Both the position numbers and the translations under genes were made by a program. The notes under the pieces are model-generated. The model searched no databases. It was not told the DNA's origin and was given only the letters and a program-made list of their open reading frames with translations. A stretch of DNA of 64,000 bases from Atherix ibis (taxonomy: Eukaryota > Arthropoda > Insecta > Diptera > Athericidae), in the NCBI GenBank assembly GCA_958298945.1, contig OY282610.1, forward strand, positions 34,541,667-34,605,666, read 5' to 3'. The stretch's first letter is position 1. The number at the start of each line of letters is the position of its first letter. This document shows, piece after piece, positions 22,181 to 33,151 of the stretch.

Positions 22181-22678
22181 AAAAAATTTTCAGTAAAAAT
22201 AATTTTCAGCCAAAATAAATTTGCTGTCAAAATAATTTCCAGTAAAAAAAAATTTCAGTACAAACAATTTCCAGTAAAAAAAAAATGGTCAGTAAAAATA
22301 TTTTCAGTAAAAATAATTTTCTGTAAAAAAATGCCAGTAAAAATAATTATCAGTCAAAATAAATTTGCTGTCAAAATAATTTCCAGTAAAAAAAATTGTC
22401 CGTAAAAATATTTACAGTCAAAATAATTTCCAGTAAAAAAAATGCCAGTAAAAATAATTTTCAGTAAAAAAAAATTGTCAGTAAAAATATTTTCAGTAAA
22501 AATAAATATTTTCTGTAAAAAAAATGCCAGTAAAAATAATTATCAGTCAAAATAAATTTGCCGTCAAAATAATTTCCAGTAAAAAAAAAATTCAGTCAAA
22601 ATAAGTTCCAGTAAAAAAATTGTCCGTAAAAATATTTTCAGTCAAAATAGTTTTTAGTAAAAATAATTTTCAGCAAAT
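22181..22678. repeat. CAGTAAAAATAATTT minisatellite
   Basis: About 28 variants of a 15-20 base unit of the type CAGTMAAAATAATTT. A higher-order period of roughly 190 bases is visible: the phrase starting TGCCAGTAAAAATAATTATC occurs near 22332 and again near 22525. It lies between two copies of the same mariner terminal repeat. Confidence 0.85.
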
Positions 22679-22683
22679 ATTGT

Positions 22684-23897
22684 GCTGGTGCAAAAGTAAT
22701 GACGGTTTTTGCATATACAATTAAGCATTTTTTTTTTAGATTTGTATTATTTATTTAATCAAATTATATAATTTCCATCTGTTCTTATAATCTTCTCCCA
22801 TCTTTCTACCAACTTATTAATGCCATTAGTGTAAAATTCCGTGGATTTTGATGCGAAAAATGTAGTAAGGGATGTTTTTACTTGCTCTATGTATCAAATT
22901 TTTTATCATTTAAAAAATTTTGCAGTGATCGGAATAAATGAAAATCGGAAGGAGCAAGATCTGGAGAATACGGTGGATGCTTGATAACATCCCAATTCAA
23001 CTCATTCAGCTTGTGTTGGGTCATCATAGCCACATGTGGTCGCGCGTTGTCGTTATGAAACACTACCCCTTTTCTGTTTACCTATTCTGGTCTATCCTTT
23101 GGAAGGGCGATGTTCAATTTGGATAATTGCTGACAACAAGAGGTCAAAATACACAATACCCTTACGATCCCACCAAACACAAAGCATAACTTTTTTTTGA
23201 TGGATTTCGGCTTTCGAAGATGTTAATGGGGCTTGTCCAGGTATAGCCCAATGTCTTTTTCTTGTCACGTTGTTGTACACGACCCATTTCTTATCTCCCG
23301 TTACCAAACGATGCAAAAAAGGTTCATGTTTTTGTCTCGCACTCAAAGCAACGCACGTTGAAATACGATCCAATAAATTGGCAGCCGACAATTGATGAGG
23401 TATCCAAACGTCGTACCGCGAAACCATCCCCATACGCTTCAAATGTCTTAATACGGTTGTTTGGTTAACTGCCATCATCGACGCGATCTCCCTGGTCATC
23501 ATCAGACTTCAATGGCCGCCCGGTACGTGGTTTATCAATTAGTGAAAAATCCCCGGATCGGAATTTTGCAAACCATCTTCGTACCTGTCGAACTTTGATG
23601 ACATCTACTCCATACCCTTGCAAATGTTTTTGGTTGCCACACTCGCGGTATTGTCTTTACGGAATTCATAAAGTAAACAATGACTTAAATGCAATGCACT
23701 TTATCGACCGACATTTTGAAAGAATACAAGGGCTATTCACTGTACTCTGGCCAGGCCAAAAATTAATAGAAAGTAAAGAGAAAGCATCCTTTATACAATG
23801 GAATCATTTAAAAGAAGATACTATTCATCATTTCTGAAGAAAAATTTTTTTTACCTAGGATCATAAAAAACGGACATAACTTTTGTATACACCCAAT
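22684..23897 (-). mobile_element. Mariner element, copy 5
   Basis: Left end GGTGCAAAAGTAATGACGG (22689 onward) and right end CGGACATAACTTTTGTATAC (23871 onward) are imperfect inverted repeats flanking a minus-strand transposase. The length (about 1.2 kb) fits mariner. If the outer end at 22151 is the true terminus, the element includes the minisatellite. Confidence 0.65.
22900..23710 (-). pseudogene. Mariner transposase, copy 5 (decayed)
   Basis: The best frame (23502-23092) reads MMTREIASMMAVNQTTVLRH, DVWIPHQLSAANLLDRISTC, FLHRLVTGDKKWVVYNNVTR and KVMLCVWWDRKGIVYFDLL. GDKKW replaces GDEKW at the first catalytic D. Downstream, in another frame, remains of DNARPHVAMM and of a PPYSPDLAPSDFHLF-like region are visible between 23060 and 22920. 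N-terminal sequence above 23502 is also out of frame. Confidence 0.65.
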
Positions 23898-24018
23898 AGT
23901 TTGCTTGCGTACAGCGTATGACCAACACGCGTTGAGACTTTTCTGAAGGAGAAATTTTGCAAATGTAAAGCAATTATTCATTATCTATTTTGATATACAA
24001 TAAATAAATTTACTTTAA

Positions 24019-24783
24019 CCCTTAACGGACCCCAATGCCGCCACATAAGCGGCATTGCACTTTTACTTACTGGGTCTAATGTCGCGTATATGGCGGCAAT
24101 AGCCATTTTATTATTTTTATTACTATTACTGCTGCTTTATTTACTAGTGATGCGTTAAGAATTGTGCCATGTGCTTTCTGTGAGTTTTTTCTATGTTCCG
24201 TTATCTTTTACCGTTGTTTTTTTTGTACATGCAATTTTGTGTTATTCGAATACAAATTCATTCAATCTTGTTTTGATTTTGCAAGAGAGCGAACATATTC
24301 CAGGAGTTATTTTACACAATTTAGTTTATTATATTTTATTTTGTTTAAAACCGTGAAATATGACAGGAAATTCTAAAAGAATAATACACGATGGTAGCAA
24401 TAATTTCAATGATAGCAGTAGTGAGGACGAGTTTGAATTCGGTATTTCTATTGATGAAAATGAAAGTGAAAGTCACGATAATGATTATAATGATAGTGAT
24501 AATGGTAGCGATAGTGAAGTGCTTCCTAGAAAGAGCAGAAGAATACCAAATATAAGTTACAGTGAGGATGAAGATGAAGAACATGATACTGCTGATGAGA
24601 GTACCGAATGGTATTTCAGAAGTTAATGACTTTCCACCTCGAATACCATTCAATACTTTTTCGAAGGTCCCAGGTCCCCAAGTTCCAACTCACATCAAAA
24701 GGCCCTTAGAGTTTTTCAAATTATTTTTCACAGACGAATTGGTAGATAGTATAATTGATCGAGATATTTCGGTTGTCAAGAGG
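24019..24783 (+). mobile_element. piggyBac-like element, left end and N-terminus
   Basis: TTAA (24015-24018) is followed by CCCTTAACGGACCCCAATG, the form of a piggyBac 5' end at a TTAA target. A hairpin with eight-base arms, AATGCCGC (24034-24041) and GCGGCATT (24049-24056), sits just inside. The transposase N-terminus follows at 24360. The catalytic core and right end are not present beside it. Confidence 0.6.
24360..24783 (+). pseudogene. piggyBac-type transposase N-terminus
   Basis: ATG 24360 opens an acidic/serine-rich leader (SSSEDEFEFGISIDENESES, then SEDEDEEHDTADESTEW), typical of piggyBac transposases. A one-base frameshift near 24620 moves into the frame encoding FPPRIPFNTFSKVPGPQVP and RPLEFFKLFFTDELVDSII, the first block of the DDE_Tnp_1_7 domain. 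The frame then ends at 24786 with all catalytic aspartates missing. Confidence 0.65.
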
Positions 24784-24786
24784 TGA

Positions 24787-25417
24787 CAGTGTTCTTAAAG
24801 TGCTCCCTATTTTAATTGAAGTACAAATGGTAAACAACACAAATTTACCTAAAACTGAAACTTATCAGTGTCAAGAAGTCAGAACGAAATTTATTTTCAC
24901 CACAACAACACACAAATAAAGAAACATATTCATTAAAAGCAAAAAACAGTTCCATCATTCAATTTGAAGGTTAGGAAAAATTCCATTAGATTTCTCAATT
25001 GAGCCGTTCATTTTGAAAGTGGCATAATAAGTCATTTTTTCAAAAAAATCAAGTTAATGGCAACACTAAATACAATTGAACGGTATCTTTTCATTTTTAA
25101 AAAAATTTGCAATTAATAAGTTGATAACTATTGAGATTTGTTCGAGAGAAGTGTTGGTAATTAACGATATAACAACAAACATGTTTATTTTGAAAGTGGC
25201 GTAAGTCCCTGTACTTAGGAAATTAATTACGGGGCTTAGTGTGAAAGAAATAGAAACATGTGATAAGTGTGTGTGTGTGAAGTATTGTTTTGAATTATTT
25301 TCAGTATTTTTAAAAAAGTTGTGATCATTGGACTTAAATTTATAAGTGCGAAAGAATAGTGCAGTTTTGTAAATTATCTTATAGTGACATCTAATATAGT
25401 AGACATAATTAGCATTA
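24787..25417. other. Non-coding stretch with a repeated motif
   Basis: No gene recognised. TTTTGAAAGTGGC occurs at 25011-25023 and 25188-25200, each followed by RTAA, suggesting a decayed repeat end. Confidence 0.5.
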
Positions 25418-25431
25418 TCTATCTATATATA

Positions 25432-27098
25432 CACTTGCGGACAGATAATTAGAAACGATTCAAAAATTATTTTTTTTGGAATTCGTATCAGATTTTCGGG
25501 TATAAAATTGCAGCAAAATAGTACGGTTTTTTTTTGCTGTAATATTCTGCATTGTTCTATAAATAGAATTTGATGAAATTTTTTTTATATAATGTATGCA
25601 ACGGTAATTATTGGAATGATATTAATTTCATTCTTAATACTTTGCCATAGAGTGTGGACGTATAATTAGAACCAGTGTTTTGAATTAAGTGTAATATTTT
25701 TGAATTTTTATTATGTAATAAAGTTATGTTATATTATGCTACAAACTCATTCGAAATTATGTAAAATTAGGTAAATAATGGGAAAACGAAGAAGCTGCAC
25801 ACCAGAATTTAGGCAACTAATAATAAATAAATATGCGATGAAAAATTCCTCAATGGCAACTGTTGCGAAGGACTTGGGATGTTCAAAAAAAATGGTTTTT
25901 ACAGCTATAAAAACGTATACCAGCACTGGCTCATGCAACAAAAAAATTAGGAGAAAACGGAGTCGAAAAACAACCAAAAGAGAAGATAGGTTGATTTTGC
26001 GGGCGAGTAAAGCTGACCCATTTTTGACGGCCAACAAAATTAAGGAGTCCTTGTCAAGTCAATTGACAAATAAATTGTCGGACAGGACCGTTAGACGTCG
26101 ACTGGGTGAATCTGGTTTGCGTGGGTGCGTGGCTAAGAAAAAGCCACTTGTTTCGGCGATAAATAAAAAGCGCAGATTATGCTTCGCCAAAACTCACAAG
26201 GACAAACCGATTGGATTTTGGAAAAAAGTGTTGTGGAGCGATGAATCCAAGTTTTGCATGTTTGGGTCCGATGGTAAGGTTTATGTCCGTCGCCCCAAAA
26301 ACCAAGAAATAAACCCCAACTACACACAAAAAACAATCAAACATGGGGGTGGTAGTGTTATGGTTTGGGGAGCGTTTTCGTGGTATGGCGTTGGTCCACT
26401 ACACCGTATTGATGGACGCATGGACCAACATGTGTACAAAAATATATTGGTAAATGTTATGGAGCCTTACGCGTTTGAAAATATGCCCATTACGTATACG
26501 TTTCAACAGGATAATGATCCTAAACACACTTCACGCCTAGTGAAGAGTTGGTTTATGGACGAAAAAGTAGACGTAATGGAGTGGCCAGCGCAAAGTCCTG
26601 ACCTTAATCCTATCGAAAATCTGTGGGGGGATGTTAAGAGAGGATTAAGGACCAGGACTTCCAAGAACGCAACCGACCTTTTTAACAATATAAAGGATAT
26701 ATGGGATAACATCCCCATTAGCAGAGTGCAACAGCTAATTTACAGTATGCCAAGGCGTTGTTTGGCAGTTATAAAAAATAAAGGATATCCAACAAAATAT
26801 TAGTAATTTACAATAGATATCCTTATTTAAAATTTTATTTTTTTATCTAATTCATATGTATAATACACTTTTAATATTAAGTTTCTAATTATATGACCAG
26901 GCAATGAAGCGCCATTTTTGTTTTATATCAATAGCGCAATACATTTTTTTGAAAAAAATTTGTTTTATTAATCATTATTATTAAATATTAATTTATTAAA
27001 TTAAAAAGTCTTTGTTTTTCAATTTCCGTGAAGTCATTCAGATTTTACGAAGGATTTACTAAAAAAAACTTGTCGTTTCTAATTATCTGTCCGCAAGT
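25432..27098 (+). mobile_element. Tc1-like element, complete, 1667 bp
   Basis: CACTTGCGGACAGATAATTA at 25432 and its exact inverse TAATTATCTGTCCGCAAGTG ending at 27098 are terminal repeats; identity continues inward through GAAACGA. A TA lies on each side (25430-25431 and 27099-27100), the Tc1/mariner target duplication. It contains an uninterrupted transposase gene. With both ends and the gene intact it looks recent and possibly still mobile. Confidence 0.9.
25778..26803 (+). CDS. Tc1-like transposase (DD34E), intact, 341 aa
   Basis: The start ATG 25778 gives MGKRRSCTPEFRQLIINKY, a homeodomain-like helix-turn-helix running to about residue 60 (VAKDLGCSKKMVFTAI), then a second DNA-binding region (RASKADPFLTANKIKESL, LSDRTVRRRLGESGLRG). 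The catalytic core has VLWSDESKFCMFG (D), FQQDNDPKHTSRLVK (D) and WPAQSPDLNPIENLWGDVKR (E), with the GGGSVMVWGAFS loop between. 341 residues is the normal family length and no stop or frameshift is present. The enzyme would cut at its terminal repeats and reinsert at TA. It sits inside a Helitron 5' end. Confidence 0.92.
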   Translation: MGKRRSCTPEFRQLIINKYAMKNSSMATVAKDLGCSKKMVFTAIKTYTSTGSCNKKIRRKRSRKTTKREDRLILRASKADPFLTANKIKESLSSQLTNKLSDRTVRRRLGESGLRGCVAKKKPLVSAINKKRRLCFAKTHKDKPIGFWKKVLWSDESKFCMFGSDGKVYVRRPKNQEINPNYTQKTIKHGGGSVMVWGAFSWYGVGPLHRIDGRMDQHVYKNILVNVMEPYAFENMPITYTFQQDNDPKHTSRLVKSWFMDEKVDVMEWPAQSPDLNPIENLWGDVKRGLRTRTSKNATDLFNNIKDIWDNIPISRVQQLIYSMPRRCLAVIKNKGYPTKY

Positions 27099-27505
27099 GT
27101 ATAAAAATGAATTCCTGTTTGTATGCGTGCCTAAAACTCCAAAACTACTCGGCGGATCGAACTAAAATTTTGGTCAAGAATAATGTGTGGCAAAAGCTGT
27201 GCATAGATATAATAGTACGATTTTTCGTCCATAGGTGGCGCGCGCGTCATATTGACAGTATCAATTGACATTTCAATTTAGTTGAATGCAAATAACAAAA
27301 AGGAAAAATATATTTTTCATGCGATACAATAATTTAAGTGTAACATATTTCATTCACTTCCATTTTGATTTATAGTGAGTGAAATAGCATTTTATCTTCA
27401 AAAAAGTGATCAAATCGAATTATAATACAATAAATTGTTAAAGTATTTAGTACGTCGGCGCGAACGTATTTTCGTTCATCCAATTGGTGTTTCGTTTCAT
27501 TTGGA

Positions 27506-28690
27506 TTGGGTGATCTTTTCATCACTTTCACGTGCAACCCGGCGTGGACAGAGATTACGAAAGAGCTACACACTTACCAAAAAACAACAGATTGTCACGA
27601 TTTAACAATACGAGTGTTCAAACAAAAACTAAAATCTTTAATGAACTTCATTGTGAAACATAACGTTTTTGGAGAAACTCGCTGTTGGATGTTCAATCGA
27701 ATGGCAAAAACGTGGCTTCCTTCATGCGCACATTTTGATTTGGTTAATGCACAAAAACACACCACAAGAAATTGATCAAGTGATTTCGGCGGAAATACCT
27801 GACCCTCAGGATCGAGAATTGCATGAAAATGTGACTACAACAATAGTGCATGGACCTTGCGGCACAGTCAATCCAAATTCCCCATGCATGACGAAGGAAG
27901 GGAAATGTGCAGTGAAATATCCGCGTCAATTGATTCCGGAAACAATTACTGGCGTGGACGGAAACCCACTCTATCGGCGCCGATCAAATGATAATGTTGA
28001 ACGATCAATTACAATGCGAATCAACAATAATAACATTGACACTCAAAAACATTTAAGGCGCACATCAATGTTGAATACTGCAATTCGGTTAAATCGATCA
28101 AATACATTTGCAAGTATGTTAACAAAGGCTCCGACATGGCTGTTTTCGCAGTGGCAAATCAAAATGATGAAATCACAAAATATCAAATGGGTCGTTACAT
28201 AAGCAGCAATGAAGCAGTGTGGCGAATTTTGGGATTCCCCATTCATGAACGACATCCCACGGTTTTCCATTTGGCAATACATCTCGAGAATGGCCAACGC
28301 GTGTTTTTCACAGCTGAGAATGCTAGAGAACGAGCAGCATTACCACCGAACACAACACTGACGTCATTCTTTGAATTGTGCAGGGAAGATTTATTTGCGA
28401 AAACACTGCTATGTTATATACGGAAGTGCTAAAGTATTTCACTTGGAATGCCACGTTGCGAAAATTCCAAAGACGAAAACAAGGCACTGCTGTCGAAGGC
28501 TGGAATAATTTGTATTCAACTGATGCGTTGGGCAGACTTTACACCGTTCATCCTAACAATCAAGACTGCTTTTTCCTGCGATTGCTGTTGATTAATGTGC
28601 GCGGACCCACATCGTTCGAACAACTGCGAACAATTAATGGGCAAGTGTGTGCAACTTATCGAGAGGCGTGTCAACTTTTGCAATTATTGG
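27506..28690 (+). pseudogene. Helitron Rep fragment, copy A
   Basis: DLFITFTCNPAWTEITKEL opens at 27510, then RCWM, a frameshift shared with copy B, then EWQKRGFLHAHILIW (the H-U-H nuclease motif), HGPCGTVNPNSPCM and GVDGNPLYRRRS. A deletion of about 37 bases after NNNNID (near 28040), compared with copies B and C, shifts the frame. The Tyr-motif region (KYICKYVNKGSDMAVF) is out of frame at about 28100 and then open from 28136. A short insertion at about 28412 shifts it again. It ends in QLLQLLEL at the chimeric junction. Confidence 0.75.
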
Positions 28691-29425
28691 AACTCGCGTT
28701 TATAAGCTTCAAATGATGTCATTGTAGTGGTTTTACCTCTATTTATGGCGTCCAAAATCATTTCCTTATTTATGAAATTTTTCGGGCCATCCTTCTCGCT
28801 GAAATGTTTATCATCTATTATATCCTGCAATATCCTACTCCGATTTTTTTCGAATTCACTATTGTCATACACGATGGGCTTTAAACGACCATGGTGCGTC
28901 TCTATAAATGAACATACATGTGCTAGGGTCGGTGTGGGTAAATGTAAACAGGGGTAAATGTAAACAAGCATCAAAAATCCAGTAAAAAACAGTTTCTTTG
29001 GCTGGTATTTTTCCATTCACTGCTGAGGCATTCATGTTCTATCGTGTACAGCAATGTACAGTTGGCTATGTATAAAATTCAGTCGGCAAAAAATATTTTC
29101 GTGAGTAGTTCATTTTTTAATTGTATATCAAAGTGCTAGTGAAAAAAAAAACTAAGTTTTTTTGAAAAAGTATAGCGGGTAAGTCATTGTTTTAAAATGT
29201 TATAAGATAACAAATAATGTAAGTTTCATTAATATTAAAGTTCAGAATTATTATTCTTGTGAATTCCTATTTTTTTTTCATGTTTTCTTTTACCCCACGA
29301 ATTTTTGTGGTATGGGGTAAATGTAAACATGTTGTAGGTGGTAAATGTAAACTTAAATTAATGGAGAAAAATAGGTAGTAATATATCGTGGTTTATTATT
29401 TTTTTATCATTTTTTAGTCTCCAAT

Positions 29426-31589
29426 ATGCCAAGAAACTATTTAAAAAAAAAACCAATGCTTGCATACACTGTACATGATGTTGCAAATGCAGTTATAGAT
29501 GTACAAAACAAAAATCTGACCTACAGAGAGGCACAGGAAAAACATGGGGTCCCAATTTCCGTAATTTATAATAGGATAGGTGGAAGAAAGACTTCCATTG
29601 AAAAACTTGGGCAAGGACGTTCAAATGTTTTTAGTGTAGGCGTGGAAAAAGAAATTGTGAAATGCCTGCTTCAAAGGTCTGCCAGTGGTTATCCATGTGA
29701 TAAGGAGGAAATGCGCATTTTAATATCGGAGTACGTACATAATAACAACATTAAAACGCCATTCACTGATGGCAAACCTGGCGAGCAATGGTATAGAAAT
29801 TTTATGAAAAGAAATCCTGAGCTTTCTCTTAAAAAACCAGAGCTGCTGCAAAAATGCAGAAAAAATGCTAGGAAGCCAGATATTATTTATGACTTTTATC
29901 ATAAACTAAATACGCTGGTATTAAAATTTGATTTGGATGACACAAAAGCAAATTTCGTATTTAATGCAGATGAAAGCGGATTTTGTAGTGACCCAAGCCG
30001 TCTTAGAGCAATTGGAGGAAAAGGAACGCCATTATGTCGATTAACAGGTGGCGCTGGACGTGAGTCGACCACAGTTTTGGCATGTGTTTCTGCTGATGGT
30101 TGCTGATGACTTTGCCCCCTTTGATTATTTTCAAAGGTGCTGCGGTACAAGCAAGGTGGACAAATTCTGAAGCTTTTCCCGGCACACTATATGGTGCTTC
30201 CAAGAATGGTTGGATGGAAGAACCACAGTTTTTTCACTGGTTTGAAAATGGATTCATTAACCATGTTTTGAAATTAAGAACAATATGTAATCTTCCGGAC
30301 CAAGCTGCATTACTTTTGTATGACGGGCATTCAAGTCATATCAGTGTCCGTATAGTCGAGATAGCAATAAAGTTTAACGTTCAGCTTCTGCGATTTCCAA
30401 GTCATTTAACGGATAAGCTTCAGCCATTAGACAAGGCAGTATTTGGTCCAGTTAAGATGGCATGGGAGAAAAAGCTGGTCAGGCACTGAAAAGAAATGCT
30501 TGGTAAAGGAATGTTTAACTTATCCAAATTTCAATTCACTAAACTGCTTGGAGAAGTGTGGGAAACCGCAATGGTTCCACAGAATATTATATCGGGGTTT
30601 GAGTCAACAGGAGTTTTTCCAGTAAATCCATCAAAATTCCCTGAAACAGATTTTAATCAGCTCGAACTTAAATTATATAAAGCAGGGTTATCATCATTAA
30701 CGAACACGGAAAGCAATCAAATGGACGCAACAACATCATTTACAGAAATTGCAGTGGACACTGATAACAACACCTCCGCCATTTCAGTCGGGCCTACTCT
30801 ACAAACAGCAGACACAAGCGAGCAGTCACTGCAACCGTCAACCTCTAAATGTAACTCCCTTTTTTTAGAATTTTCGATAAATGCATTCATTAGCTAATGT
30901 TTTATTTTTCAGCTCATTCAGAATTGGTGGATTTATTTGCAATCCCTTCAAATCCTTCTTCCCCAGCAATGATGCCAAAAAAAGTGACTCCCCGCTTAAA
31001 GCAATTGCAATATGGTGAAATTTTGACAAGTGATCAGGTTCTGGAGCGTTTGAAAGAAGCCGAGAGAACAAGAGAGGAAAAAAACAAACCAAAAAAAATA
31101 AAAATAAAACAAGAAAAACAAAAAAATGTGAAAAAGAAAATGAAAAAACTTTTGGTTTCTTCATCATCTGAATCAGATGCGGAAAATATTGGTGCAGCCG
31201 ATGAATATGAAGAAAATGAAAATATTAACGGTTGGTTTGAACCAGATGAGCCTGAACTAGTGGATATGATCGAGATCAATGAAATCACCGAACTTGCTGT
31301 GGGAGCATTCATTCTAGTAAATTTTAAGGGTGGAAAACGAAATGCCTCATTATTTAAATACGTATGTCGGGTAGAACAGGTGGATACTGCAGAAAGAGAA
31401 TTTCAAGTCCAGGGTTTCCTTTCCTTATTTGCAACTAAAAAAGAATTTAAAGAAATACAGTATGATTTAAGTTTCATTAACGTTAGTCAAATCGTTGCTA
31501 AACTGCCAGTACCAACACAAATATTGGAAGATGATGGTTCTATAAAATTTGTTTTTAATAATGCAGTTCCAGTGCAGGAAAAAAACTGA
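29426..31589 (+). pseudogene. pogo/Tigger-like transposase with spliced C-terminal extension
   Basis: ATG 29426: residues 1-60 form a Psq-type helix-turn-helix (LTYREAQEKHGVPISVIYNR), then a CENP-B-like region (GKPGEQWYRNFMKRNPELSL). The DDE_1 core has FNADESGFCSDPS (D), LLLYDGHSSHIS (D) and LTDKLQPLDKAVFGPVK (D, 35 residues later). A one-base frameshift near 30100 and a TGA at 30487-30489 are the only lesions. A 62-base GT-AG intron (30851-30912) joins in frame, phase 1, to a lysine-rich and acidic exon 2 (ELVDLFAIPSNPSSP ... VPVQEKN, stop 31587-31589). About 700 residues; nearly functional. Confidence 0.85.
30851..30912 (+). other. Intron in the pogo-like transposase
   Basis: Donor GTAACT after AAAT (30850), acceptor TTTTATTTTTCAG ending 30912. 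Joining restores a phase-1 codon and continues the reading frame for 225 more codons. Read-through instead ends at 30897. Confidence 0.75.
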
Positions 31590-32461
31590 TTAAAATATCA
31601 TTTAAAATGTAACACAAGAACCAAGTTAATAAAACATTCAAAACCATATCATTTTCTGTTCTTTCTATTTATAAAAAACCGAATATTGGGGTAAATGTAA
31701 ACATAACGTTAATGCCTCCATTTCAAGCTAAAATATAATGTTAAGCCATTTGTTTACATTTGCATTCATCAAATTTTGTTATATTTTCATAGAAGCTGAG
31801 ATCTTTGTTTTCTTTTACCCCCCAAAAAAGACATTTTTTTTTTTATGTGGTAAAAGTAAACACCCTAAAACTAAAATTTAGAATAATATTTTTTTAATAA
31901 TATCGCTGTTTTATTATTAAAAATTTCTTTACTTGCAATTAACTATTAATGATTTTTTTCTCGACTTAGTACTTTTTTTTTAATCAATCGTAGAAGTTAC
32001 GATTGTGGAAAAAAATCAAATTAGTTTACATTTACCCACACTGACCCTATAACAGTTGGCATTATATTTCTTGCGTTGGGCATACATCTGTACTCAGCAA
32101 GTTCTTTTATAACCGTTTGATAATATTTCTCCAAATATTTGAAACGATGCTTATAGCTGGTTAAGTGATCTATAATGGTTCTTGGATCACCACGTTTATC
32201 GCAAAGGAGACATTTATAAGTAGGCTCCATTTGATCGAAATGAAGTAATTCAATTAGAAATTCAAGACCAATAATAGGACTTGCTTCGTAGTCGTCAAAA
32301 AATTTTTGAATCTCTGCTCTTTTTAGCATTTTATCCGGCTGACAGGACGCGGTATCCATTTCTGCGTCAATAACGGGTTGCGAATATTTAGTTTGATTCT
32401 TTCGATCGGCTATGTGCGTTTGCAAGTTCCTTTCGCCCGGTAAATTTCTAACGCCGCACTT

Positions 32462-33151
32462 TTATCGATTTAAACTTTCTCGCATAAGCAATAAACTGCA
32501 AAACTTGCTCAATGAAATCAAAACAATTCAAAGCAAACTTTGTGAATATTTTAAATATTCAGCCAAATTGCTGAAAAACTCTTTTGCTTATATTTGTAGC
32601 ACAAATACTCCACGTCTGAATATCAAAATGGCGTGTGTCTATAAATCTGAATGGTAGTGCCACATTCTCTCTAAATATAACGGTAGTGCCAATAATAAAT
32701 ACAATTCCTTATTAGTTTTTATTTAATTTCTTATTTTCATTATATTCGATTAGTTTTAATTTATTTAACAACACCAAATTAATAAATTATTTAATCTTTA
32801 AGAATTAATCCAATTGAAATATTTCCGAATAACTTCAAATATTCTCTTTTGTGCAATGCTGACTATTTAACAACTTTTAAAGATGTTTCTTTTGATTATT
32901 AATATCACGACCCGCAGATTAATCGAAGCTTAGAACCAAAAACTTATTGAAAAAGGGAGAGAGAGACTCTTTGATTTTGTCTGGCATGAGAGAGATTCGC
33001 CGGCATTTTTGTTGTGAGCGGCGAGTGTTGATTATAGAAGAGTGCCGTTGTCCAAAGAGTGAGAAATAATAAAGCGTTAGCATTTGATAATGTGAGGTTT
33101 AGTAGGTTGACCGCTATATAGTCTTTATATAGACAACAACAAATTATAAAT
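32462..33151. repeat. Array spacer, copy 1
   Basis: About 690 bases almost identical to 42231-42917 and, for its first 180 bases, to 45840-46021. AT-rich with no gene. It joins the antisense zinc-finger fragment to the Helitron N-terminus. Confidence 0.85.

Larger units (their letters stand above)
25418..28690 (+). mobile_element. Helitron copy A (5' end, nested Tc1, broken Rep)
   Basis: A TC-type 5' terminus is proposed at 25418 (TCTATCTATATATA after an A), resembling the 5' end of the Helitron at 50933. The Tc1 element 25432-27098 splits it. After 27101 comes AAAAATGAATTCCTGTTTG and a leader with CAAAACTACTCGGCGGATCG, comparable to the leader of the second Helitron (CTCCTCCGAAACGGCTTGAC). 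Rep sequence starts abruptly at 27506. At 28690 it joins an antisense gene-like fragment. No helicase or CTAG end is attached. Confidence 0.6.
28926..32047 (+). mobile_element. pogo-like DNA transposon, 3122 bp, complete ends
   Basis: Terminal repeats of 24 bases (GGGTCGGTGTGGGTAAATGT... and its inverse ending ...ACACTGACCC, one mismatch) are flanked by TA (28924-28925 and 32048-32049). The uninterrupted sister at 41814-41818 (GTGCTATAACAG) is the empty site, proving the borders. Copies of GGTAAATGTAAAC recur near both ends (28944, 28957, 29316, 29339, 31690, and inverted near 31751), likely transposase-binding repeats. It carries one spliced transposase gene. Confidence 0.9.
28690..32461 (-). 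pseudogene. Antisense zinc-finger gene fragment, copy 1 (split by pogo-like element)
   Basis: Two minus-strand pieces, 32461-32050 and 28925-28690, join perfectly when the pogo-like insert is removed. The product reads GVRNLPGERNLQTHIADRKN, FFDDYEASPIIGLEFLIEL, EPTYKCLLCDKRGDPRTIID plus HLTSYKHRFKYLEKYY, then HVCSFIETHHGRLKPIVYD and ends TSFEAYKRE at the Helitron junction. CX2CX11HX5H is a matrin/U1-type zinc finger. The frame is open for about 210 codons up to a stop at 32462-32464. I do not recognise the parent gene; a captured host-gene fragment is the simplest reading. Confidence 0.6.

Noticed and set aside
22181..22678. CRISPR-like array
   Set aside because: Units are only 15-20 bases, vary throughout and have no spacers of constant length; this is a minisatellite in an insect genome.
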